A model generated the notes under the pieces. That model did no database searches. It had not been told where the DNA came from and worked only from the letters and a program-made list of their open reading frames with translations. The translations under genes were made by a program, and so were the position numbers. 13,181 nt of DNA. Source: CAYLLN01 sp036496265 (GTDB lineage: Bacteria; Planctomycetota; Planctomycetia; Pirellulales; Pirellulaceae). Location: positions 1 to 13,181 of the forward strand of contig DASXLL010000032.1 in NCBI GenBank assembly GCA_036496265.1, in the 5' to 3' direction. This document shows positions 7,230 to 12,991 of this stretch, in pieces (the first letter of the stretch is position 1; every line of letters begins with the position of its first letter).

Positions 7230-7778
7230 ATGTCAGATCCATTGCTGCCGGTCCTGTTGATTCTCCGCTACATGCACATCCTCGGCGCCATCGCGCTAAT
7301 GGGCGGCACGATTTTTATGCGATTCGCCCTGCGGCCGGTCGTGGTGGGACTTGCGCCGGACACCAAGGCCGCGATTCACGAGCAGGTGCGTACTCGCTGG
7401 TCGAGATTCGTGATGCTGGCCTCGGCCCTGATTCTGATCAGCGGCATCGCCAATCTGGGCCTGGCATCTCGGTATGAAATTGACCCGGTTTTTGGCATGT
7501 CCTACCACATGGTGGTGGGAATCAAATTCCTCCTTGCCCTGCCAATTTTCTTCATTGCGGCCCTGCTGAGCGGCCGCACCAATGCGGCGAAGCGGATGCA
7601 GGAAAACGCCGAATTCTGGATGAACCTCAATCTGACGTTGGCTCTCGTGATGGTCCTGATGGGCGGCTATTTGAAATTCGTCCCGCGGAAGCCAAAGGCG
7701 GAAAAGCCGGTTCAGGCAACAACTTGGCGAGCGGGGGACGTAAGTCCCCCGGTAACTCGGCGCCACCAGGAGGCCTGA
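7230..7778 (+). CDS. Four-helix integral membrane protein, CopD-like, function unknown
   Basis: This 182-residue protein has four predicted membrane helices at about 6-34, 57-79, 92-114 and 130-149. Helices carry His16 (RYMHILGA) and His93 (SYHMVVGIKF). Paired His residues in such a small bundle recall CopD/DUF2269-type membrane proteins that may bind metal or haem, but this is only a resemblance. A good ribosome site (GAGGA at 7222-7226, three bases before the ATG) supports the start. The stretch after residue 155 is basic, and residues 166-182 are encoded by a GGGGGAC hairpin repeat and its flank, so the original C-terminus was probably shorter. It lies 91 bp after the dihydroorotase, separated by the long inverted repeat, and may or may not be co-transcribed. 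Confidence 0.75.
   Translation: MSDPLLPVLLILRYMHILGAIALMGGTIFMRFALRPVVVGLAPDTKAAIHEQVRTRWSRFVMLASALILISGIANLGLASRYEIDPVFGMSYHMVVGIKFLLALPIFFIAALLSGRTNAAKRMQENAEFWMNLNLTLALVMVLMGGYLKFVPRKPKAEKPVQATTWRAGDVSPPVTRRHQEA
7732..7751. repeat. Hairpin repeat GGGGGAC-GTAA-GTCCCCC inside the end of a gene
   Basis: The arms at 7733-7739 and 7744-7750 pair perfectly around a GTAA loop, with one further C-G pair outside (7732 with 7751). It lies in frame in the 3' end of the membrane-protein gene at 7230-7778 and encodes part of its non-conserved tail. I recall similar GGGGGAC/GTCCCCC hairpins scattered in planctomycete spacers. No T-run follows on either side. Confidence 0.75.
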
Positions 7779-7903
7779 TTCTGGAAATGCCAGCGAAAAG
7801 CTTCCGTTTTCGGCGTCGGGAAATTAAAGTGAGCAGAAGTGGCGAGTACGGATGCTCGCTGAAGTGATCTCGGATGTCGGTGGTGAGTTCGCTTGCCATA
7901 TGG

Positions 7904-7945
7904 CAGGCCAGGGGCCTGTCCCACTTTCCAGCAGGCCAGACCTGC
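7904..7945. repeat. Two small hairpins upstream of the 7956 gene
   Basis: CAGGCC at 7904-7909 pairs with GGCCTG at 7913-7918 around a three-base loop. GCAGG at 7931-7935 pairs with CCTGC at 7941-7945. Both occupy the 177-bp spacer before the gene starting at 7956, which otherwise shows no clear promoter or ribosome site. They share the word GCAGGCCA, suggesting duplicated copies of one small repeat. Confidence 0.5.
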
Positions 7946-7955
7946 CCCATGTGCT

Positions 7956-8684
7956 ATGAACGACCGCGCCCGCGCCTCGGATGTTTTGCGGAAGGCTCGT
8001 GCCATTCTGGCCGAGCGGTTGACGGAGCGAATCAACGAGCAATCCGATGAATTGCTCGACGACGCTCGCGGCGACTCATACATGAACGAGATTGAGTCGC
8101 TGTACGACGAGCTGGGAACGAAGCTCTCGCACGTCAGTCAGATGCTCTCGAATCTGCCGGCGGAAGAGCCGCCTAGTCAGCCGCACGCTCAGCAGCCGCA
8201 GACGCAAACAGCGGTGGCTCAGCATTCGCCCGAAAACACGTTCACGGTCGCGACCGAGCCCGCGCCAAATTTTGACGGCATAACGCAGTACACCCTGCCG
8301 GGAATTGCGGGGCCGACGATCGTGGCCATGCCGGCTCTCCCCGCGCCAAAATTCGTCGAGCCGCCCAAGCATCGGGCGACCCATTCGGCCCTGCAGGCTT
8401 TCGCCGCTCAAATTCAAGCCGGCGACTTGCTCGCGGCTGGCCGCACGCTCGCCGGATTGTTCGATGTCGAAGAGCCCCGGGCGATCGCCTGTGCCGCAAC
8501 ATTCGCTCAGCGCGTCCGCAGCGAGGCGGCTTTCTTCCGGAAGGTTATGGAGCTGCGGCATGAGCTCCACAGCAGCAATTCGCAACGGGCGCTCCTCTTG
8601 CTGCTCGATTGCTTCGGCCTTTCCCGCGGCGAATCGGCAGAAATTGTTCGCAACCTGCAGCGCAAACGCCGGCTGATGGGCTAG
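7956..8684 (+). CDS. Uncharacterised two-domain helical protein with Gln/Pro linker
   Basis: I do not recognise this 242-residue protein. Residues 1-65 are helical and charged, with heptad-like spacing (ARAILAERLTERINEQ, then DELGTKLSHVSQML). Residues 66-135 form a Pro/Gln/Thr-rich linker, and residues 140-242 a second, all-helical domain ending in a basic tail (NLQRKRRLMG). There is no signal peptide or membrane segment, so it is probably cytoplasmic. I preferred ATG at 7956 because the in-frame extension to 7893 runs through two hairpin repeats and is Pro/Cys-rich without helical character. No Shine-Dalgarno sequence precedes it. It sits between a membrane protein gene and a small coiled-coil gene. 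The linker-joined architecture suggests an adaptor or scaffold, but that is a guess. Confidence 0.75.
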   Translation: MNDRARASDVLRKARAILAERLTERINEQSDELLDDARGDSYMNEIESLYDELGTKLSHVSQMLSNLPAEEPPSQPHAQQPQTQTAVAQHSPENTFTVATEPAPNFDGITQYTLPGIAGPTIVAMPALPAPKFVEPPKHRATHSALQAFAAQIQAGDLLAAGRTLAGLFDVEEPRAIACAATFAQRVRSEAAFFRKVMELRHELHSSNSQRALLLLLDCFGLSRGESAEIVRNLQRKRRLMG

Positions 8685-8702
8685 ACTAGTCGTCCGCAAT
8701 CA

Positions 8703-8732
8703 TTGGTCATTCGGACTTCGTCATTCGTCATT
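8703..8732. repeat. Single arm of the AATGACG-family heptamer repeat
   Basis: This matches the right arm at 7184-7213 with a single base change (GGACTT for GGATTT) and has no partner arm nearby. It fills most of the 58-bp spacer between the genes ending at 8684 and starting at 8743. The recurrence shows this is a dispersed family and not a local duplication of one gene end. Confidence 0.93.
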
Positions 8733-8742
8733 TAGAACCACG

Positions 8743-8910
8743 ATGGACGGCAAAGCCAAAAAACGCGTCAAAGTCATCAAGCAGAAACTGCAGCTTCTGC
8801 GTCAAAAGCTCGCCGGCGCAAAGCGTCAGGATGATGAGCCGGGTGAGGTGAAAAAGCTCGAGCAGGAGATCGCTTCCTTAGAGGCCGAAGCCACCAAGCT
8901 CCGCGGCTAA
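8743..8910 (+). CDS. Small basic coiled-coil protein, 55 residues
   Basis: ATG at 8743 opens a 55-residue frame ending at TAA 8908-8910. The product is almost entirely heptad-patterned and rich in Lys, Glu, Gln and Leu: VIKQKLQLLRQKLAGAKRQ at about 11-29, a short acidic turn (DDEPGE), then VKKLEQEIASLEAEATKLRG. This predicts a helical hairpin or a short dimeric coiled coil. There is no signal peptide or membrane segment. The base composition and clear third-position GC preference of the frame support real coding despite its size. No ribosome site is visible, and the upstream spacer is a heptamer repeat. Function unknown. It converges with the aldolase gene 37 bp away. Confidence 0.7.
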   Translation: MDGKAKKRVKVIKQKLQLLRQKLAGAKRQDDEPGEVKKLEQEIASLEAEATKLRG

Positions 8911-8947
8911 CAGACGGATCCGCATCATCTGCGCCAATCGCGGTTCT

Positions 8948-9589
8948 TCATTGTCCTTTGAACCGCTTCACGACTTCCACATACTGCTTCGCCAGCGACT
9001 CAATCCGTTTCATATCGCCGGCAGCGACGGCTTTGGCTTCGACGAGGGAGCCGCCAATCCCCAGGGCGCAGGAGCCGGCTTTCAAAAATTCCTCGGCCGT
9101 GTCGAGGTTGACGCCTCCCGTGGGCATCATGCGGATTTGGGGCAGTGGAGCCCGCAGAGCTTTGATGTATTTGGGACCGGTCAGCTCGGAGGGGAAAATC
9201 TTGACGATGTCCGCGCCCGCTTGCCACGCGGTGACGACTTCAGTGGGTGTTAATGCACCGGGCATGACCAGCTTGCTGTAGCGGCGGCACAGTTCAATCA
9301 CTTGCGTGTTTACGGCCGGCGAGACAATGAACTCCGCCCCCGACAAAATCGCGGCCCGCGCCGTCTCGCAGTCCAGCACGGTGCCCGCTCCGAGCAAGAT
9401 CTTGTTACCGAGTTTCGCCGCGACTTTCTCCAGCACCTGCGTCGCCCGCGGCACCGTAAAAGTCACTTCCATCACCTCGACGCCTCCCGCGACGAGGGCC
9501 TCGGCCACATCGACGAGCAGATCGGGGCTTTCGGCGCGAATGACGGCGACGATGGTTTTGTCGAGGACGCGATCGAGGGGGCTGGGCAC
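8948..9589 (-). CDS. eda: KDPG/KHG aldolase (2-dehydro-3-deoxyphosphogluconate aldolase)
   Basis: This 213-residue class I aldolase would cleave 2-keto-3-deoxy-6-phosphogluconate to pyruvate and glyceraldehyde 3-phosphate, or act on 4-hydroxy-2-oxoglutarate. The Eda barrel is complete. Glu41 (VEVMEVTF) is the acid/base residue, GAGTV is at 67-71, the Schiff-base Lys130 sits in DIVKIFPSE, and the phosphate-binding MPTGGV is at 155-160. The length is typical of the family. The start is GTG at 9589; there is no better in-frame start, and homology begins at about residue 8. The upstream site is weak (GAGA). No edd or kinase gene is adjacent, so the pathway context cannot be settled from the window. 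It stands alone, convergent with the small coiled-coil gene. Confidence 0.93.
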   Translation of the reverse strand: MPSPLDRVLDKTIVAVIRAESPDLLVDVAEALVAGGVEVMEVTFTVPRATQVLEKVAAKLGNKILLGAGTVLDCETARAAILSGAEFIVSPAVNTQVIELCRRYSKLVMPGALTPTEVVTAWQAGADIVKIFPSELTGPKYIKALRAPLPQIRMMPTGGVNLDTAEEFLKAGSCALGIGGSLVEAKAVAAGDMKRIESLAKQYVEVVKRFKGQ

Positions 9590-9648
9590 GGGTGATAGTT
9601 CTCTGGTTGGTTAGTTTTGGAGGCAAAGGTTTCCACGACCGACTGTTT

Positions 9649-9688
9649 CAGTACCGAGTACTAAGTACTGAGTACTGATGCCAGTACC
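9649..9688. repeat. AGTACYN heptamer array (left of the four-helix-bundle gene)
   Basis: Four consecutive 7-nt units, AGTACCG, AGTACTA, AGTACTG and AGTACTG, are followed by ATGCC and a fifth partial AGTACC. Because each unit contains the palindrome AGTACT or its near match, the array is partly self-complementary. A related array lies at 10272-10297 on the other side of the gene at 9708-10220. Confidence 0.85.
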
Positions 9689-9707
9689 AGGGTTGACCGC
9701 CGGGGCA

Positions 9708-10220
9708 TCATTCCGGCGTCGAGCTCGGTCCACCCGGATTTCTTTTGCCCGCCGCGCTTGGAATTGGTGGTGGAGGTTCTCCAATTACCCGCTCATAAAT
9801 CTCTCGAACACGCTCCGACCATGTTTTCGCGGTTCGCATGTTCCGCACGCCCGACCGCGGCATGATCATCGAACGTATAAACTCGACTATCATTTTTCGC
9901 AACTCGGTACCAGCCGCATAAAATCGACCAAACTCATCTTTCGCCAAATACTTCCGATCGTAGGCGGCTGTGAGGTGCGACTGCGTCTCCATTAGGCTGC
10001 CGATGGCATAGCCGAGGAAAATCACAAACTCCTCTTGCGTCCCCCGGCCGAAGCCTTCTGCAATATTCGACATTACCGACTCCGACGAGTCGTTGATTTG
10101 AACCGTCAGTCTTTGGTCTTTCGCAAATGTACCCTCCTTCGTTCGCCAAAAAATCTCCCGCGACCACTCGCGGGATTTTTTCCAAATTAGCAGGTTGGTG
10201 AAGTCGCGAACGCCGGACAT
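9708..10220 (-). CDS. Four-helix-bundle protein (23S rRNA intervening-sequence / S23 family)
   Basis: This 170-residue protein belongs to the family first seen encoded in intervening sequences of 23S rRNA genes. Family features visible are the opening F-x-x-L-x-x-W-K-x-S (7-16), the conserved SNIAEGFGRG at 51-60 and the helix FLGYAIGSLMETQSHL at 68-83, followed by a fourth helix at about 103-119. The family core is about 120 residues, so residues 120-170 are an extra basic and Pro-rich tail (EPPPPIP, then a Gly/Pro/Ser end). It forms oligomeric helical bundles, and a related protein (Avd) binds RNA in diversity-generating retroelements, but no reverse transcriptase or rRNA is present here. 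AAGGGAA upstream of the ATG at 10220 is a good ribosome site. The gene is bracketed by AGTAC heptamer arrays, as if the whole unit had been inserted or shuffled. Confidence 0.9.
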   Translation of the reverse strand: MSGVRDFTNLLIWKKSREWSREIFWRTKEGTFAKDQRLTVQINDSSESVMSNIAEGFGRGTQEEFVIFLGYAIGSLMETQSHLTAAYDRKYLAKDEFGRFYAAGTELRKMIVEFIRSMIMPRSGVRNMRTAKTWSERVREIYERVIGEPPPPIPSAAGKRNPGGPSSTPE

Positions 10221-10271
10221 CGAAGTTCCCTTAAAAATCGTTTCTACCTGCTGTCACGGCAGTCAGGTCAA

Positions 10272-10297
10272 AGTACCGAGTACCCAGTACTTGGTAC
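10272..10297. repeat. AGTACYN heptamer array (right of the four-helix-bundle gene)
   Basis: The units AGTACCG, AGTACCC and AGTACTT are followed by GGTAC. This is the same family as the array at 9649-9688, with which it brackets the four-helix-bundle gene. The right half overlaps a possible promoter for the gene at 10383. Confidence 0.8.
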
Positions 10298-10317
10298 GCA
10301 GCAACAATGAATATGAT
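10291..10317 (+). promoter_or_regulatory. Possible sigma-70-like promoter for the 10383 gene
   Basis: TTGGTA at 10291-10296 and TATGAT at 10312-10317 resemble -35 and -10 boxes, but the spacer is only 15 bases. It lies 66 bases before the ATG and overlaps the AGTAC array. This is a weak motif match only. Confidence 0.25.
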
Positions 10318-10382
10318 AGAAGTGACCAACTGAATTCCGCTATATTGCCCCACTGCAGTTCTCTCCTAGCGGAGGCACACCA

Positions 10383-10757
10383 ATGAAACCGTTCTTGCTC
10401 TCGTGTTTCACCACTGCGTTCCTGCTTGCAGGTCTTGCCACCGCTCAAGACGCAACCGGTCCTCAAGACGAAATCCAGAAGCTGCGGGGCGAAGCCCAGC
10501 GAGTCGAGGCGGAGATAACACGCCTCGCCGCCCACTTGCAACAATTGAAAGAACAACTTGCCAAGATCGAAGCCCAACAACGTGCCGCCAATCAGGTCCC
10601 AACGCCCGTCCTCCGTTTTCCGGCTGGCATTGAGCGGGCCATGATGGGGGAAGCGGTTCCGCGTCGAAGTCAATTTCCCAGCCGCGACGAGGGAATTTTT
10701 GATAACAAACGTGGCGGACCTGATCGATCTGAGCCACAGATCACGCCGCGAAAATAG
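10383..10757 (+). CDS. Secreted coiled-coil protein, function unknown
   Basis: This 124-residue protein has a clear signal peptide (MKPFLLSCF then a hydrophobic run to residue 18, cleavage likely after ATA at 19-21). A coiled coil at about 28-66 (EIQKLRGEAQRVEAEITRL, then LQQLKEQLAKIEAQQ) is followed by a Pro/Arg-rich C-terminal half that looks disordered. It should act outside the cytoplasm. GGAGG at 10371-10375, seven bases before the ATG, is one of only a few strong ribosome sites in the window and fixes the start. I do not recognise a family. Short exported coiled-coil proteins of this type are common in planctomycetes. It is followed by a 274-bp spacer, so it is probably a single-gene unit. 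Confidence 0.75.
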   Translation: MKPFLLSCFTTAFLLAGLATAQDATGPQDEIQKLRGEAQRVEAEITRLAAHLQQLKEQLAKIEAQQRAANQVPTPVLRFPAGIERAMMGEAVPRRSQFPSRDEGIFDNKRGGPDRSEPQITPRK

Positions 10758-10882
10758 ACCCATGATGGAACGCAACGCCGGACTGCAAAAGGACTTGCGG
10801 CGGTTGCAGGCCGCCGGTCAAAGATTTTTTGAACTTGCCGGTCGCGGCTGCCGTAGTCCAAATCAAGCACTGGACGCTTCTT

Positions 10883-10899
10883 TGGCCCACGCTGGGCCA
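10883..10899. repeat. Perfect hairpin TGGCCCA-CGC-TGGGCCA in a 274-bp spacer
   Basis: The arms pair over 7 bp around a three-base loop. It lies in the spacer 10758-11031, where I see no coding sequence I can support. The frames there are short, without homology or a ribosome site. Other minor elements in the spacer are a GCCGGTC direct repeat near 10812 and 10838 and a T-run near 10825. No T-run follows the hairpin, so it is probably a dispersed palindrome and not a terminator. Confidence 0.6.
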
Positions 10900-11031
10900 C
10901 CAGAGTCCTTTGTCCAGAATTCCGAGCCCTCAGCTCTGATTTGGGCGTCAAGCTGGACCGATCCCTCAGAAGCTGCATAATTACTAGAGGCCACTCCCTG
11001 GGAAAACTTTGCGTACTTTTTCGCGCTAGAC

Positions 11032-11295
11032 ATGCATACGATGTCAGCCGAGACTTGGGCTCAGCTCATTACGGGTTTGGGCCTGTTGCTCGGTTTGCTG
11101 ATCGTGGCGGTGCTGGTGGTGCAAAGGTTTCGGGGTGGTACGGCTGAGAGGGGATCCGCGGCGAAGGAACTGGCTGCAAATTTCGAAGAAATGCGTTCGC
11201 GCGGTGACATTACCGAGGCGGACTACCGAAGAATACAGTCGGTGCTGGGAGATTCCCTCCACCGTGAGCTAAAGGACGACAAGAACAAGGCTTAG
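11032..11295 (+). CDS. Small single-pass membrane protein with SHOCT-like tail
   Basis: This 87-residue protein has one membrane helix at about 11-30 (ITGLGLLLGLLIVAVLVVQR). A cytoplasmic segment contains FEEMRSRGDITEADYRRIQS at 51-70, which matches the SHOCT-like pattern of a short helix, R-G-x-I-(T/S)-x-x-(D/E)-(F/Y). SHOCT-like segments often end small membrane proteins and are thought to mediate oligomerisation. ATG at 11032 and the in-frame ATG at 11041 are both possible starts, and neither has a clear ribosome site. It precedes clpX by 290 bp. Nothing here shows a functional link to ClpX. Confidence 0.75.
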   Translation: MHTMSAETWAQLITGLGLLLGLLIVAVLVVQRFRGGTAERGSAAKELAANFEEMRSRGDITEADYRRIQSVLGDSLHRELKDDKNKA

Positions 11296-11476
11296 AGCAA
11301 AAAGCACGGTCGGTCCGGCCAATCGGCTGGCACCGCTTGTGCCGGGCGGGTAGAACTATCTCGCCATGCTGGCTTTGCGTCCGGGCGCTCGCGGTCTGGC
11401 CTTTGAGGCTGGCGGCTGCCGAATGTTTGTGGGACCGTTTACGCTCGACAGTAACGGACAGGGAAGCCCCGAATGG

Positions 11477-11507
11477 GCCTGCGGGTGAATCCACTTCACC
11501 AGCAGGC
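11477..11507 (+). promoter_or_regulatory. Hairpin in the long clpX leader
   Basis: GCCTGC at 11477-11482 pairs with GCAGGC at 11502-11507, and GGTGAA at 11484-11489 pairs with TTCACC at 11495-11500, with one G/A mismatch between and a five-base loop. It ends 68 bases before the clpX ribosome site. The 290-bp leader (11296-11585) also has a small hairpin at 11329-11343 (GGCAC/GTGCC) and no supported gene. A regulatory role is inference from position only. Confidence 0.4.
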
Positions 11508-11585
11508 TTCGAGCAGCATTTGACCTCGAATCGCCGCTACAAGCGCTTCCCAACGGGCAGCGCGGCGGAACACCAAGGAGTGACC

Positions 11586-12872
11586 ATGCCCGCAGGTAAG
11601 GATCTGACAGGAGGCCGTCGTGGGGCGAGCACCACGAAGAAGAATGCCTTCTGTTCGTTCTGTCGCAAGAGCTACCGAGATGTCGGCCCGCTAGTCGAAG
11701 GACCTGGCGACGTTTACATCTGCGGCGAATGTATCGACCTTTGTCAGTCGATTCTCGAGCAGGAACAGCGCCGCCGCGGCACGACCAAGCCGCTCTTCAC
11801 CCGCATTCCGACGCCGAAAGAAATCGTCACGCAGCTCGACCAATACGTCGTCGGCCAGACCTACAGCAAACGCATCCTGGCCGTCGCGGTTCACAACCAT
11901 TACAAGCGACTCTCGCTCGGCTTCGAAGGTTCGGATGTCGAAATCGAGAAATCAAATATTCTGATGGTCGGCCCGACGGGCTCGGGCAAGACGCTGCTCG
12001 CCCGCACGCTCGCCCGCGTCTTGAACGTGCCTTTCGCGATCGGCGACGCGACGACGCTGACCGAAGCGGGCTACGTTGGCGAAGACGTTGAGAACCTGCT
12101 CCTCAAATTACTTCACGCCGCGGACTTCGATCTCGAAGCGGCCCAGCGCGGCGTTTTGTACATCGACGAGATCGACAAGATCGGCAAGACGAGCCAGAAC
12201 GTCAGCATCACGCGCGACGTGTCTGGTGAGGGCGTGCAACAGGCCTTGCTGAAGATGCTGGAAGGGACCGTTGCGAACGTGCCGCCGCAAGGTGGCCGCA
12301 AGCATCCCGAGCAGCAGTATATTCAGATGGACACGACGAATATCCTCTTCATCTGCGGAGGAACGTTCGTCGGCATCGAAGACATCATTCGCAAGCGGCT
12401 GGGCAAAAAGACGATGGGCTTTGGCTCGGCTTGCGGCGATAAGAACGAGCAAGAGTTGGCCGACATTTTGCCGCAAGTGCAGACCGAAGACATTTTGGAG
12501 TTCGGCATGATTCCCGAGCTCGTCGGCCGCCTGCCGGTGATCTCGTCGCTCGCGCCGCTTGATCATCCGGGGCTTGTCCGCGTGCTCACCGAGCCAAAAA
12601 ACGCGCTGCTCAAGCAGTATCAAACGCTGTTCGAGATGGAAGACTGCCACCTGGAGTTTTCCGAGAGCGCGCTAAGTGCCATTGCTGCCAAGGCGCTGAA
12701 GAAGGGGACTGGCGCCCGCGGTCTGCGGTCGATCGTCGAGCACGTCATGGTCGATATCATGTACGAGTTGCCCGATCAACCGAAGGGATCGAAGTTCGTC
12801 ATCGATCAAGACATCGTGCTCGGCCGCCGGCCGCTGTTCCCGATGCAGGAACCGATGCAGAAAAGCGCATAG
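11586..12872 (+). CDS. clpX: ATP-dependent Clp protease ATP-binding subunit ClpX
   Basis: This 428-residue AAA+ unfoldase is complete. The N-terminal zinc-binding domain has Cys23, Cys26, Cys46 and Cys49. Walker A is GPTGSGKT at 129-136, pore-1 loop AGYVGEDVEN at 161-170, and Walker B LYIDEID at 191-197. The RKH loop is at 238-240 and the sensor-2 region GARGLRS at 376-382. The ClpP-contact loop, usually Ile-Gly-Phe, reads Met277-Gly-Phe279, which keeps a hydrophobic first residue. It unfolds tagged proteins and feeds them to ClpP. AAGGAG at 11575-11580, five bases before the ATG at 11586, fixes the start. The in-frame extension back to 11337 is non-homologous. clpP and tig, its usual neighbours in many bacteria, are not adjacent here, so ClpP must be encoded elsewhere. 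Palindromes follow the stop. Confidence 0.97.
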   Translation: MPAGKDLTGGRRGASTTKKNAFCSFCRKSYRDVGPLVEGPGDVYICGECIDLCQSILEQEQRRRGTTKPLFTRIPTPKEIVTQLDQYVVGQTYSKRILAVAVHNHYKRLSLGFEGSDVEIEKSNILMVGPTGSGKTLLARTLARVLNVPFAIGDATTLTEAGYVGEDVENLLLKLLHAADFDLEAAQRGVLYIDEIDKIGKTSQNVSITRDVSGEGVQQALLKMLEGTVANVPPQGGRKHPEQQYIQMDTTNILFICGGTFVGIEDIIRKRLGKKTMGFGSACGDKNEQELADILPQVQTEDILEFGMIPELVGRLPVISSLAPLDHPGLVRVLTEPKNALLKQYQTLFEMEDCHLEFSESALSAIAAKALKKGTGARGLRSIVEHVMVDIMYELPDQPKGSKFVIDQDIVLGRRPLFPMQEPMQKSA

Positions 12873-12875
12873 TAG

Positions 12876-12896
12876 GTCCCGCCCGCCGGGCGGGAC
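12876..12896. repeat. Perfect palindrome just after clpX
   Basis: GTCCCGCCCG at 12876-12885 is repeated as its reverse complement at 12887-12896 around a single central base. It begins three bases after the clpX stop codon. It could form a strong hairpin in the clpX transcript but has no T-run, so if it acts at all it may mark the RNA 3' end or slow decay. A CCCC/GGGG pair and AGGCT/AGCCT pair follow within 25 bases. Confidence 0.75.
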
Positions 12897-12934
12897 CCCC
12901 GTGGGGTAGGCTTCCAGCCTGCCCTGAAAAAACT

Positions 12935-12982
12935 CGTTCCCACGCTCCGCGTGGGAACGCACTGGTTTGACGCTCCGCGTCA
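12935..12982. repeat. Two hairpins sharing a GC-TCC-GC core between clpX and the glycosyltransferase
   Basis: CGTTCCCACGC at 12935-12945 pairs with GCGTGGGAACG at 12949-12959 around TCC. TGACGC at 12968-12973 pairs with GCGTCA at 12977-12982, again around TCC. This is a REP-like element; I recall the CGTTCCCACGC form as common in planctomycete and some proteobacterial spacers. On the minus strand the larger hairpin is followed by AG and six Ts, the form of an intrinsic terminator, although no minus-strand gene reads into it here. Confidence 0.85.
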
Positions 12983-12991
12983 TGCGTCTCC

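Noticed and set aside
9649..10297. Diversity-generating retroelement (four-helix-bundle accessory protein plus repeats)
   Set aside because: No reverse transcriptase, template repeat or variable repeat is present in the window, and the flanking repeats are heptamer arrays.
10699..10980. Frame of 93 codons after the secreted coiled-coil gene
   Set aside because: It overlaps the end of the real gene, has no ribosome site, and runs through a palindrome with no pattern of a folded protein.
11337..11585. N-terminal extension of ClpX by 83 residues
   Set aside because: The extension has no ClpX homology, and AAGGAG sits correctly for the ATG at 11586.
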